Below, piece after piece: positions 6,667 through 15,644 of a stretch of 36,175 bases of DNA (the stretch's first letter is position 1; each line of letters begins with the position of its first letter). Below the pieces are notes generated by a model. It ran no database searches. It was not told the DNA's origin and saw nothing but the letters and a program-made list of their open reading frames with translations. Both the position numbers and the translations under genes were made by a program. This stretch comes from an uncultured Gemmiger sp. (lineage in GTDB: Bacteria > Bacillota > Clostridia > Oscillospirales > Ruminococcaceae): contig CALXHP010000013.1 of NCBI GenBank assembly GCA_944388135.1, positions 1-36,175 on the forward strand. The letters are read 5' to 3'.

Positions 6667-7260
6667 ATGTCGCTTTTCAGTAATACCGCGGGAGCCGATT
6701 GGCTGATTGCCGGTCTGGGAAATCCTGAGTCCAAGTACGACGGCACCCGGCACAATGCGGGGTTTGAGGCGCTGGACTATCTGTCCGACCAGTGGCAGTG
6801 CGCTTTGAACAAAAGCAAGTGGCAGGGATTGTACGGCACGGTACAAGTGGATGAGCACAAAGTGGTTCTTTTGAAACCACTTACCTACATGAACCTGAGC
6901 GGACAGAGTATTGCCCCTGCTGCCCACTTTTACAAAATCCCGGCCAACCACATTATTGTGCTGTGCGACGACATCACACAGCAGCCCGGGCATCTGCGCA
7001 TCCGGCCCCACGGGTCTGCAGGTGGACATAACGGCCTGAAAAGCATCATTGCCAGCCTGGGGACCGAGGAATTTTCCCGTATCCGCATCGGGATCGGCGC
7101 CAAGCCCAATCCGCAGTACGATCTGGCCGCCTGGGTCCTGGGCAAACTTCCGCCGGAAGACCGAAAGGCTGTGACGGACCGGTACCCGGATATTGAACAA
7201 GCCTGTAAGCTGCTGATGGATGACAACTTACAGTATGCACAAAACAAATTCAATCGGTAA
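6667..7260 (+). CDS. pth: Peptidyl-tRNA hydrolase
   Basis: A 197-residue enzyme that releases peptides from peptidyl-tRNA that has dropped off ribosomes. Family motifs are clear: IAGLGNPESKYDGTRHNAGFEALD with the catalytic His, LLKPLTYMNLSG, CDDI, and GSAGGHNGLKSI. The ATG at 6667 gives the normal N-terminus. AAGGAG lies about 13 bases upstream, slightly far, but no better in-frame start is present. Pth and mfd are neighbours in many Firmicutes; here three envelope-type genes lie between them. Confidence 0.96.
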   Translation: MSLFSNTAGADWLIAGLGNPESKYDGTRHNAGFEALDYLSDQWQCALNKSKWQGLYGTVQVDEHKVVLLKPLTYMNLSGQSIAPAAHFYKIPANHIIVLCDDITQQPGHLRIRPHGSAGGHNGLKSIIASLGTEEFSRIRIGIGAKPNPQYDLAAWVLGKLPPEDRKAVTDRYPDIEQACKLLMDDNLQYAQNKFNR

Positions 7261-7273
7261 AGGAGACAGACCC

Positions 7274-7807
7274 ATGAGCTCGCTTCGTAAAAAAGCTGTG
7301 ATTCGTTTGGTGGTGTGCGCCGTCTTTTTGATCGCCTCCATTGTTTTCAGTGTTTTGCTGCTGACCGGCACCTTTGACGGTGATACCGCCCCGGCCGCGG
7401 ACCCTTCCAGTACGTCGGAATCGGTGGATACTTCCACCTCTGATTCCACCACCGAGGAAACCGTATCCTCCACGGATGGCGAAGTTCCTTCCGAGGGCAG
7501 CGATCCGGCGTCGGAATCTGTCGCAGAACCTACACCGGAGCCCACGCCGGAAGCTACTCCCGCCAGCTTCGACGGCCTGGCCGAACAGCCCACCACCATT
7601 TATAACGAAGGGGAGCAGCCCAGCTACACCGTCACGCCGGATTCCAACATGAATCTGCGCGCCGGGCCCGGCACTGACTTTGACAAGGTGGCACAGGTCC
7701 CCGCCAGCACCACGGTGACGGCATTGGGTACCAATGCCGATGAGACCTGGGTGGTTGTGCAATACGAAGGGCAGTACGGCTGGTTGGCGAAGGAATATCT
7801 GAGCTGA
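7274..7807 (+). CDS. Membrane-anchored SH3-domain protein
   Basis: A 177-residue protein starting 13 bases after pth, with AAAGGAG upstream. Residues about 9-31 form one hydrophobic anchor after a short basic N-terminus. Residues about 36-115 are a Ser/Thr/Glu/Pro-rich linker, with TPEPTPE repeats near its end. The C-terminus (about 120-177) is a bacterial SH3 domain: NMNLRAGPGTDFDKVAQV, then WVVVQYEGQYGWLAKEYL. Such domains bind cell-wall peptides or act as spacers in wall enzymes. No catalytic domain is present. It probably sits outside the membrane, facing the wall. Confidence 0.88.
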   Translation: MSSLRKKAVIRLVVCAVFLIASIVFSVLLLTGTFDGDTAPAADPSSTSESVDTSTSDSTTEETVSSTDGEVPSEGSDPASESVAEPTPEPTPEATPASFDGLAEQPTTIYNEGEQPSYTVTPDSNMNLRAGPGTDFDKVAQVPASTTVTALGTNADETWVVVQYEGQYGWLAKEYLS

Positions 7808-7855
7808 ACCGGACGGTTCTGTTCCCATTGACAATGGAATAGGAGGAATTACACG

Positions 7856-10078
7856 ATGAAAAAGCGAATTACATCCCTGCTGTTATCCGCTGCGTTGCTT
7901 GCCGCCTGTACCGGCTGTCGTACCTCTTCTGCAATCGATGCGCTTCTGCAATCTCCTGCTGTGTCTGATGCTCTTTCGGAAGCAATGTCGGATGCGGGAG
8001 CCCCTACACCGGCACCGCAGGCGGAGACTGTGGGTCTGTTGGGAGACGTCCCCGTTTTGTACGAGGCCGGGCTGACCCCCAATGTGCCGGAATTTACGGT
8101 AGCCAGCGATTTTTCCAATGTGATCAACGGCGAACTGGTGGGCTACTGGAGCGACGAAGCCAAACAGAAACTGCTGCAGAACGGTTTTGTGGTCGCTTCC
8201 AACGGATGGGATGAGTTTTATCCCCAGTATGAAAGCAACCGGTATGTGTATACCCCCAACTTTGTCACTGTGGATGCGATGCTTCATACCTATCACCTGT
8301 ATTTTCTCTACCTGCAGCGCCAGGTAGAGCAGGGCAGCTTACTGCCGCTGCTGCAGAGCCTGACCACAACGATGCTGGCGCAGAGTCAGGCACAGGCGGA
8401 CGCTTTGGCCGGTACCGACTGGGAAAACGCCGCACGGCGCAATGTGGCCTATTTTGCGGTTGCCGCAGCGCTGCTGGACCCCACCCTTGCATCGGACTCC
8501 TCCCTGCCGCAGGAAGCGCTCCAGGAGTTGTCCCTGATCAATGAGGCATCCGCCATCCAGCTTTCTCCCGTGATGAATATGGGAGCGGCGCAGCCTTCCC
8601 ACCAGGAGGACTATACACAGTATATCCCCCGCAGCTATTACACCGAAAGCGAAGATTTGACCCGCTATTTCAAGGCGATGATGTGGTATGGCCGGATGGC
8701 TTTTCTGCAGTCGGATGCCGACGAAAGCCGCAGTGCCGTGCTGCTGAATCTGGCACTGCGGGACAGCGAGGCTCTCGAGAGCTGGAAGCGCGTCTATGAA
8801 GTTACCAGCTTTTTTGCCGGCACCAGCGATGATGCCAATTACAACGATTACATTTTGTTGATCGAGAACGCCTATGGCAGCGGTGTACAGCCCAGTGAGC
8901 TGCCCGGCAATGACAAAGGCTGGGAGGCCTTCACCGCTTCCCTTGAGACCCTGCAGCCCTCTGCCATCAATTCCATGCCCCTCTATGAGTGGGAGGATCG
9001 CGATACCGCCACTGCCGGCTACCGCTTTATGGGCCAGCGCTATACCCTGGACGCGGACGTTCTGCAGAATCTGGTCTACCGTGATGTGGAAGAGTCGGCC
9101 GACGGCAGCAAGCGGCTTCTGCCGGAAGCCCTGGATGTGCCGGCCGCCATGGGATCCGACACGGCCCTGGACATCCTTCACACCCAGGGGGATACGGACT
9201 ACCCCAATTATGACAGCCAGATGGAAAAGGTCCGCGCCAAGATCGCAGAAGCGTCGGATACCACCTGGAATGCAAGTCTGTACGCTTCCTGGCTGAATAC
9301 CCTGCGGCCTTTGACTGAGACCCGTGGGCAAGGCTGGCCCCAGTATATGCAGAATGAGGCCTGGCGCACCAAGTCCCTGGCCAGTTTTCTGGGCAGCTGG
9401 ACGGAACTCAAGCATGACACCGCCCTGTACTCCAAACAGAGTTATGCCGAAATGGGCGGCGGCGGCATTGAGGAAGCGGATGACCGTGGCTGGGTGGAAA
9501 CCGAGCCGGTGGTATTCGGACGTCTGGCCGCTTTGACCCAGGCTACTTCCGACGGCCTGGAGCAATTGGGGCTTCTGGACAGCGAATCCAAGGAGAACCT
9601 TGCCAAACTGTTTACGCTCAATCAGCAGCTGATGGTCATTGCGGAAAAGGAACTGCGCAACGAATTGCCCACTGATGAAGAATTTGAACTGATCCGCAGC
9701 TTCGGCGGGCAGCTGGAACATTTCTGGCTGGAAGCGGTGGCCCCTGAGGGAGAAGAATTCTTCACCCCGCAGGAACAGCCGGCCGCCTTGATTGCTGACG
9801 TTGCAACCGACCCCAATGGACGCGTGCTGCAGACTGCCACCGATGTGGGTACGATCTATGTGCTGGTCAACGTGGACAACTCCCCCCGCATTGCGGTGGG
9901 TACCGTTTACACCTTCTATGAGTTCACCCAGCCTATTGCGGAACGGATGACCGATCAGGACTGGTGGGCCGAATTGGGCAAAATGCCGGATGAGAACGGG
10001 CAATTCAACTGGGATGACAAGCCCTCCCCCGCCGAATGGACATCCACCTATTCCGTGAAAGACACCTACGGTGGCTAA
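7856..10078 (+). CDS. DUF3160-domain lipoprotein
   Basis: A 740-residue exported protein. The signal peptide MKKRITSLLLSAALLAACTGC has a lipobox, LAAC, with Cys18. The DUF3160 region begins near residue 70 and includes FVTVDAMLHTYHLYFLYLQRQVE and, later, WRTKSLASFLGSWTELKHDT and VAVGTVYTFYEF-like segments. DUF3160 proteins are found in many Firmicutes and Bacteroidetes and have no established activity. AGGAGG lies about 9 bases before the ATG. The last 8 bases overlap the next gene, which suggests translational coupling and a joint role at the cell surface. Confidence 0.87.
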   Translation: MKKRITSLLLSAALLAACTGCRTSSAIDALLQSPAVSDALSEAMSDAGAPTPAPQAETVGLLGDVPVLYEAGLTPNVPEFTVASDFSNVINGELVGYWSDEAKQKLLQNGFVVASNGWDEFYPQYESNRYVYTPNFVTVDAMLHTYHLYFLYLQRQVEQGSLLPLLQSLTTTMLAQSQAQADALAGTDWENAARRNVAYFAVAAALLDPTLASDSSLPQEALQELSLINEASAIQLSPVMNMGAAQPSHQEDYTQYIPRSYYTESEDLTRYFKAMMWYGRMAFLQSDADESRSAVLLNLALRDSEALESWKRVYEVTSFFAGTSDDANYNDYILLIENAYGSGVQPSELPGNDKGWEAFTASLETLQPSAINSMPLYEWEDRDTATAGYRFMGQRYTLDADVLQNLVYRDVEESADGSKRLLPEALDVPAAMGSDTALDILHTQGDTDYPNYDSQMEKVRAKIAEASDTTWNASLYASWLNTLRPLTETRGQGWPQYMQNEAWRTKSLASFLGSWTELKHDTALYSKQSYAEMGGGGIEEADDRGWVETEPVVFGRLAALTQATSDGLEQLGLLDSESKENLAKLFTLNQQLMVIAEKELRNELPTDEEFELIRSFGGQLEHFWLEAVAPEGEEFFTPQEQPAALIADVATDPNGRVLQTATDVGTIYVLVNVDNSPRIAVGTVYTFYEFTQPIAERMTDQDWWAELGKMPDENGQFNWDDKPSPAEWTSTYSVKDTYGG

Positions 10079-10616
10079 AGGCTGGCGGCGGCTTGGCTGG
10101 AGCCTGTATGCAGCCATGATGGTTGGTTTGTGCCTGATACTTCTTTGGGCACGGGGCGTCTTTCTGCCCGCCGGGCTGGATCGTTCCGAAAGTGTATCTT
10201 TTGCGGACGGCACCCTCTGGATTTTGACACTGGCCGACAACCGCTTTGCCGCCGCCTGTGACGGCACGGTGTTGTGGGAAAGCGATTCGGCATGGCATGT
10301 GCAGGACTTTCTGACCTGCGACATCGACCGGGATGGCGATACCGAGATCCTGCTTCTTGTCTGGCGCCGCGGCAACTACGGGCCCAGCAAGCCCATCTGG
10401 GTGCAGCGCAACGACACCCGATGGAGTCAGCACATTTTTATCTATGACCGACGGGAGAACACCCTCGCGCCGCAGTGGATGTCCAGTCAACTGCGGCCGA
10501 AGGTGGCCCGCTGGTCACTCCACGGCAGTGACGAACTGTTTATTCTGACACCGGACGGTGAGGAAACCCTGTGGCGTTGGGGCCAATGGGGATTGGTACG
10601 CACCGACCTACCGTAA
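10071..10616 (+). CDS. Membrane-anchored protein with a DxDxDGD calcium-loop-like motif
   Basis: A 181-residue protein with a GTG start at 10071 overlapping the DUF3160 gene by 8 bases. Residues about 10-32 form a single membrane anchor. The rest is likely extracytoplasmic and contains DIDRDGDTEILLL near residue 85, similar to the calcium loops of VCBS/FG-GAP or EF-hand-type repeats. Two Trp-rich segments follow (VQRNDTRW, LWRWGQW). The start is uncertain because no good ribosome-binding site is visible; the first ATG (MMVGLC) would remove most of the anchor. It probably works with the preceding lipoprotein. Function is unknown. Confidence 0.72.
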   Translation: MAKGWRRLGWSLYAAMMVGLCLILLWARGVFLPAGLDRSESVSFADGTLWILTLADNRFAAACDGTVLWESDSAWHVQDFLTCDIDRDGDTEILLLVWRRGNYGPSKPIWVQRNDTRWSQHIFIYDRRENTLAPQWMSSQLRPKVARWSLHGSDELFILTPDGEETLWRWGQWGLVRTDLP

Positions 10617-10623
10617 AATTGCT

Positions 10624-13600
10624 ATGACACTGTTTGATTCACGTTTTACACAAACCAAGGAATACGAAAAACTGGCGCATGCGCTCTCCGAACCAGGGGC
10701 ATGCGCCTTATTTGGGCTGCCCGGCTCCGGGCGGGCCCTGGTCTATGCAGCTCTCTGCCGGGCGTTGGGGCGTCCCCTGTGTATCGTGACCCCCGGCGAG
10801 GCGGAAGCTACCCGGTTTGCCGGGGATCTGAACACACTGGGAATCCCGGCCGCAGTGTTTCCTGCCCGGGATTATGTGCTGCGCCCCATTGAGGGGACCG
10901 CCCGCGAATACGAATATCGCCGCCTGGGCGTGCTGGGAGATCTGGTGGGCGGACGCTTGCAGGCAGTCTGCGTTTCGGAAGAAGCACTGACCCAGTATAC
11001 AACCCCCAGGGCGGACTTCTGCGCCAACACCCGCACTTTGCGTCCCGGCGATTCCCTGCCGCGGAACGAGCTGACGGAGCTGCTCCACGGCGCCGGATAC
11101 ATTCGTCGCACCCAGGTGGACGGTCCCGGTCAGTTTTCCATCCGCGGGGATATTGTGGACCTGTATGCGCCGGATATGAAATTGCCGGTGCGTATGGAGT
11201 TCTGGGGTGATGAGATCGACACGATGCACACCTTTGATCTGACCACCCAGCGCCGGGAGGACCCGGTGGAAAAGATCTATGTCAGCCCCGCCCGGGAAGT
11301 CCTGTTCGGCGCCCCCGGGCAGGCCGCCGAGTTGCTGCGGGCCTTTTTGAAAAAACAGCGTGGCAAAAAACGTACCGCCCTGGAAGCCTGCATGGCTTCG
11401 GAGCTGGCCCAACTGGACGGCGGTGCCGTGCCGGTGAACATGGACAAATATCTGGCCATCCGCTACCCGAACCCTGCCACCCTGCTGGATTATTTTGAAG
11501 ATCCCCTGCTTGTGTTGGAGGAGCCTGCTTCCATCCGGGAGGCGCAGCGGGCCACCGCCTATCGCCGGGGAGAAGAATTGACCACCCTGCTGACGGATGG
11601 GGTGCTGGCTTCGGGGCTGGACAAACTCTATGCGGACTCCGCCTGGCTTTGGACCCGGCCTTCCCGCTGCCGGACCATCTGTGCCGAAAATTTTGCCCGC
11701 AGCATGCCGGACATTGCCTTGAAGGAGATCGTCAACGCCCCGGCCCATTCCCTTCCCGCCTGGAACGGCGAAGTGGCGCATCTGCTGGAAGATCTGCAGC
11801 CGCTGTGTGACGGTGGCGCTGCCGTCACTGTGCTGGCCGGCACGCCCCGGGCGGCGGCCGGTCTGGCTGCCGACTTGCGGGTAAAAGGGATGAACGTCAC
11901 CACCGACGCGGCGGCTGCCCCCCTGGCGGGTCTTGTCCAGGTCCTGCCAGGCCAGCTTACTGCCGGGTGCAGCCTGCCCTTTGCCCATTATGCCGTATTT
12001 ACGGCCCGGGCCTTTGGGATCAGCACGGCCCAGAAAAAGAAAAAGCGGAACAAGGATGCCCTGAACAGCCTGAGCGAGATTTCCCCCGGGGATCTGGTGG
12101 TGCATCAGAATCATGGCATCGGCCGATATGCAGGCATCCAGCGGATGGCCGTGCAGGGCGTTACCAAGGATTATCTGCGCATTGAATATGACAAAAAAGA
12201 TGTGCTCTATGTGCCGGTCACCCAGCTGGATCTGTTGTCCCGCTACACGGCGCCGGGGGACAGGGAAAACGTAAAGCTGAGCCGCTTGGGGGGCAGCGAC
12301 TGGGCCAAGACCCGCAAGCGGGTACGCGCCGCCACCGAGGCGATGGCCAAGGAGCTCATCGAACTGTACGCCCGCCGCAAACAGGCCAAGAGCTACGCAT
12401 TCCCCGCCGACGACACCTGGCAGGGCGACTTTGAACAGCGCTTTGCCTACGAGGAGACCCCCGACCAGTTGACCAGCGCCGCAGACATCAAACATGATAT
12501 GGAACAGCCCTGGCCCATGGACCGCCTGCTGTGCGGGGATGTGGGTGTGGGCAAAACCGAGGTAGCCCTGCGTGCGGCCTTCAAATGCGTGATGGGCGGC
12601 AAACAGTGTGCCATCCTGGCCCCTACTACCATCCTGGCCTGGCAGCATTTCAACACGGCTATCGCCCGCATGGAAGCCTACCCCATCCGCATCGGGCTGC
12701 TCTCCCGGTATCGCAGCAGCAAAGAGCAAAAAGAGACGCTGCGCGGTCTGAAAGACGGCACCGTTGACATTGTGGTGGGAACACACCGGCTGCTTTCCGA
12801 TGATGTGAAGTTCCACGACCTGGGGCTTGTAATCATCGACGAGGAACAGCGCTTCGGCGTAAAGCATAAGGAAAAATTGAAGGAAGCCTTTATCGGGGTG
12901 GATATGCTGACGCTCTCGGCCACCCCCATTCCCCGCACGCTGAATATGGCCTTGTCCGGCATTCGGGATATGAGTACCATCGAGCAGCCCCCCTTTGAGC
13001 GCCAACCGGTGGAGACCTATGTGCTGGAATATGACGAAGGGATCATTTCGGAAGCCATCCGCAAAGAGCTGGCCCGGGGCGGGCAGGTATACTACCTTCA
13101 TAACCGGGTAGAGACCATTCAGGAATGTGCCACCCGCATCGAAAAGTTGGTGCCGGGGGCCCGTATCGGCATTGCCCACGGCAAAATGACCGAGGAACAG
13201 ATCTCTTCTGTCTGGCAACAATTGCTGGACAATGAAATCGACGTTCTGGTCTGTACCACCCTGATCGAAACCGGCGTGGATGTGCGCAACTGCAACACCC
13301 TCATCATTGAAAACGCCGACCGCATGGGACTTTCCCAGCTGTACCAGCTGCGCGGCCGGGTAGGGCGTTCCTCCCGGAAAGCCTATGCGTATTTCACCTT
13401 TACCCGGGACAAAGTATTGACCGAGGTGGCCGCCAAACGGCTTTCTGCCATCCGGGAATTCACCGCCTTCGGTTCCGGGTTCCGCATCGCCATGCGGGAC
13501 CTGCAGATCCGCGGCGCCGGCAGCCTGCTGGGGCACAGCCAGCACGGCCACATGGAGGCCGTAGGGTACGATCTGTATGTGAAGATGTTAGGCCAGGCCA

Positions 13601-14079
13601 TTGCCACCGCCCGGGGCGAGACACCGCCGCCCGACAAGAGCGATTGCCTGGTGGATATCTCCATCGATGCCTATCTGCCGGAGGATTATATCCCCGATCC
13701 GGCCGGGCGCATCGAGGCCTACAAACGCATTGCCGCCATCGAAACCACTGCAGATGCAGAGGATGTCCTGGACGAACTGATCGACCGCTACGGCAGCCCG
13801 CCCAAGAGCGTCCAGGGCCTGGTGGATGTTTCGCTGGTGCGCGTGACCGCCGCCCGGGTAGGGATCGTGGAAATTGTGCAGCGCAACGATCTGCTGATCT
13901 TGTACTCCGACGTCATCGGGCCGCAGCAGCTGGCGGCCGTGATGGACCAGTATCCCCATCGGGTATTGTACAATGCGTTGGGACGCCCCTATTTCAGCCT
14001 GCGGGTCCAGAAGGGCGAAAATCCGCTGGTCCTGCTGCGGGATGTGGTCACACTGTTGCCCGGTGCTTCCGGGTCCTGA
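10624..14079 (+). CDS. mfd: Transcription-repair coupling factor
   Basis: An 1151-residue DNA translocase that displaces stalled RNA polymerase and recruits the UvrABC repair system. The UvrB-like N-terminal module is followed by the CarD-like polymerase-interaction domain (PGDLVVHQNHGIGRYAGI, about residue 487). The RecG-like motor has Walker A GDVGVGKTEVAL (about 637), DEEQRFGVKHKE (about 739) and motif VI QLRGRVGRS (about 907). A TRCF C-terminal domain ends the protein. Length is normal. The ATG at 10624 lies 7 bases after the previous stop, without a clear Shine-Dalgarno, so coupling to upstream translation is likely. A strong palindromic terminator follows. Confidence 0.98.
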   Translation: MTLFDSRFTQTKEYEKLAHALSEPGACALFGLPGSGRALVYAALCRALGRPLCIVTPGEAEATRFAGDLNTLGIPAAVFPARDYVLRPIEGTAREYEYRRLGVLGDLVGGRLQAVCVSEEALTQYTTPRADFCANTRTLRPGDSLPRNELTELLHGAGYIRRTQVDGPGQFSIRGDIVDLYAPDMKLPVRMEFWGDEIDTMHTFDLTTQRREDPVEKIYVSPAREVLFGAPGQAAELLRAFLKKQRGKKRTALEACMASELAQLDGGAVPVNMDKYLAIRYPNPATLLDYFEDPLLVLEEPASIREAQRATAYRRGEELTTLLTDGVLASGLDKLYADSAWLWTRPSRCRTICAENFARSMPDIALKEIVNAPAHSLPAWNGEVAHLLEDLQPLCDGGAAVTVLAGTPRAAAGLAADLRVKGMNVTTDAAAAPLAGLVQVLPGQLTAGCSLPFAHYAVFTARAFGISTAQKKKKRNKDALNSLSEISPGDLVVHQNHGIGRYAGIQRMAVQGVTKDYLRIEYDKKDVLYVPVTQLDLLSRYTAPGDRENVKLSRLGGSDWAKTRKRVRAATEAMAKELIELYARRKQAKSYAFPADDTWQGDFEQRFAYEETPDQLTSAADIKHDMEQPWPMDRLLCGDVGVGKTEVALRAAFKCVMGGKQCAILAPTTILAWQHFNTAIARMEAYPIRIGLLSRYRSSKEQKETLRGLKDGTVDIVVGTHRLLSDDVKFHDLGLVIIDEEQRFGVKHKEKLKEAFIGVDMLTLSATPIPRTLNMALSGIRDMSTIEQPPFERQPVETYVLEYDEGIISEAIRKELARGGQVYYLHNRVETIQECATRIEKLVPGARIGIAHGKMTEEQISSVWQQLLDNEIDVLVCTTLIETGVDVRNCNTLIIENADRMGLSQLYQLRGRVGRSSRKAYAYFTFTRDKVLTEVAAKRLSAIREFTAFGSGFRIAMRDLQIRGAGSLLGHSQHGHMEAVGYDLYVKMLGQAIATARGETPPPDKSDCLVDISIDAYLPEDYIPDPAGRIEAYKRIAAIETTADAEDVLDELIDRYGSPPKSVQGLVDVSLVRVTAARVGIVEIVQRNDLLILYSDVIGPQQLAAVMDQYPHRVLYNALGRPYFSLRVQKGENPLVLLRDVVTLLPGASGS

Positions 14080-14092
14080 TTTTCCGATCCGT

Positions 14093-14126
14093 AAGACTCC
14101 CCGGTCTGTACAGACCGGGGAGTCTT
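14093..14126 (+). terminator. 34-bp perfect palindromic terminator after mfd
   Basis: A 17-bp perfect arm, beginning AAGACTCCCC and ending AGTCTT, is centred on TGTACA and starts 14 bases after the mfd stop. The trailing T-run is short (TCTTGTTAT), so it may work in either direction or be helped by Rho. No gene converges on it. Confidence 0.75.
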
Positions 14127-14234
14127 GTTATCCGGTTTCGGAACAGGCTTGGGCAACTGCATCGGTACAGATTGACTCGGTTCACCGTCCCCGTTCCGGC
14201 TCGGTTCCGGGACAGCAGGAAGCTCCGAATCTCC

Positions 14235-14263
14235 TTGTCTTTTGGGATTTTACAAGGTATAAT
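14235..14263 (+). promoter_or_regulatory. Promoter of the CLC gene
   Basis: TTGTCT (14235-14240), 17 bp, perfect TATAAT (14258-14263), about 30 bases before the start codon. Upstream (14130-14225), short CGGTT-rich imperfect repeats are seen without clear function. Confidence 0.75.
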
Positions 14264-14293
14264 TGTATAGATATTACTTTGGAGGCTTTCTTC

Positions 14294-15583
14294 ATGCAAA
14301 TTGTGAAACATGCGCTGCTCGGCACGCTGCGCTATCTGGGTGTCTGCTTGAAATGGCTGATCCTGGCTGCCCTGGTAGGATGCATCACCGGTCCTCTGGG
14401 GGCTGCTTTCGGTCTGGCACTGAACTGGGCAAATGCCACCCGCGGCGTATACGGCTGGCTGCTCTATCTGCTGCCGCTGGGCGGCCTGGCCATCGTCTTT
14501 TTGTATCGCCATTTCGATCCCGACGGAGGCGGGTCCACCAACCAGGTGTTTGTGGCGGTGCGGGAGCGGAAGGTGCTGAGTCTGCGCACTGCCCCGCTGA
14601 TCTTCTTCTCCACCGTGACCACCCATCTGCTGGGCGGTTCCAGCGGCCGCGAAGGTGCCGCCTTGCTGCTGGGCGGTTCTGTTTCCGGTCAGTTCGGGCG
14701 TCTGCTCCGGCTGAACCGCCACGACTGCCGTTTGATGACGATGTGCGGTATGGCCGGGGCCTTCTCGGCTATCTTCGGTACGCCGCTGGCCGCCACCATC
14801 TTTACCATCGAAGTGGTCAACGTGGGGTCCATGCAATATGCCGCCTTGCTGCCCTGCCTTGTTTCGGCCCTGCTGGGGGTCTGGATCAGCGGGCAGCTGG
14901 GCCTTGCCCCCACGGCTTTCACGCTGGGGGCTACCGCGGACCTCAACCCGGTCACCCTGGCGCAGGTACTGGTCCTGGGCATTTTGCTGGCCGGGCTGAG
15001 CATAGTATTCTGTGAGCTCCTCCATGTGACACCCAAACTGTATGCACGGTTTTTGCCCAACCCCTACTTGCGGGTGGCCGTGGGCGGCCTGCTGATCATC
15101 GCCTTGACCAAACTGTTGGGTACTACCGATTACAACGGCGCCGGCAGCGCTGTCATAGCAGCTGCTATGGCGGGGCAGGCCCTTCCCTGGGCTTTTGCAC
15201 TGAAGATGCTCTTCACAGCTTTGACGCTGGGGGCCGGCTACAAGGGCGGCGAGATCGTCCCCATCTTCTTTACCGGCGCCACCTTCGGCTGTGCCGTAGC
15301 CCCACTGTTGGGACTGCCCGCTCCCCTGGGGGCCGCCCTGGGCATGGCAGCGCTCTTCTGTGGCTGCACCAACAGCCCCCTGGCCTCCATCTGCCTGGGG
15401 CTGGAAGTTTTCGGCGGGCAGTGCCTGCCGCTGTTTGCCCTGGTGTGCGCGGTTTCCTATATGGTGTCCAGCTATTTCAGCCTCTATCATGAACAGCGGT
15501 TCCAGCATTCCAAGCTGCGCATCGGCAGCGTACAGTTCCAGGAAGGGCACTGGTCCGAGACCGACCCGAATACGGAGAATTGA
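14294..15583 (+). CDS. CLC-family chloride channel or proton/anion antiporter
   Basis: A 429-residue polytopic membrane protein. CLC signatures are visible: GSSGREGAALLLGG, with the gating glutamate at residue 120 (the usual GREGP is GREGA here), and GYKGGEIVPIFFTGATFG for the second anion-site loop. Ten or more hydrophobic segments fit the fold. The family moves chloride, or fluoride in some branches; the substrate cannot be read from the sequence. GGAGG lies about 9 bases before the ATG. It has its own promoter and is followed by the ttcA-like operon promoter, so it is likely monocistronic. Confidence 0.92.
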   Translation: MQIVKHALLGTLRYLGVCLKWLILAALVGCITGPLGAAFGLALNWANATRGVYGWLLYLLPLGGLAIVFLYRHFDPDGGGSTNQVFVAVRERKVLSLRTAPLIFFSTVTTHLLGGSSGREGAALLLGGSVSGQFGRLLRLNRHDCRLMTMCGMAGAFSAIFGTPLAATIFTIEVVNVGSMQYAALLPCLVSALLGVWISGQLGLAPTAFTLGATADLNPVTLAQVLVLGILLAGLSIVFCELLHVTPKLYARFLPNPYLRVAVGGLLIIALTKLLGTTDYNGAGSAVIAAAMAGQALPWAFALKMLFTALTLGAGYKGGEIVPIFFTGATFGCAVAPLLGLPAPLGAALGMAALFCGCTNSPLASICLGLEVFGGQCLPLFALVCAVSYMVSSYFSLYHEQRFQHSKLRIGSVQFQEGHWSETDPNTEN

Positions 15584-15584
15584 G

Positions 15585-15613
15585 TTGTATACCAGGTGAG
15601 AAGATGGTATAAT
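15585..15613 (+). promoter_or_regulatory. Promoter of the ttcA-like/alr/lepA operon
   Basis: TTGTAT (15585-15590), 17 bp, perfect TATAAT (15608-15613). It begins just after the CLC stop codon and lies 31 bases upstream of the first start codon. Confidence 0.75.
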
Positions 15614-15644
15614 AAAGTGTTACTATCGGGAAAGGAGGGCGGTT

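Noticed and set aside
10558-10623. Upstream extension of mfd
   Set aside because: The frame is open to 10558 but overlaps the preceding gene and does not resemble the Mfd N-terminus, which begins at 10624.
10708-13551. A 947-codon minus-strand open frame opposite mfd
   Set aside because: It is antisense to mfd with no recognisable domain or ribosome-binding site; the mfd motifs are complete on the plus strand.
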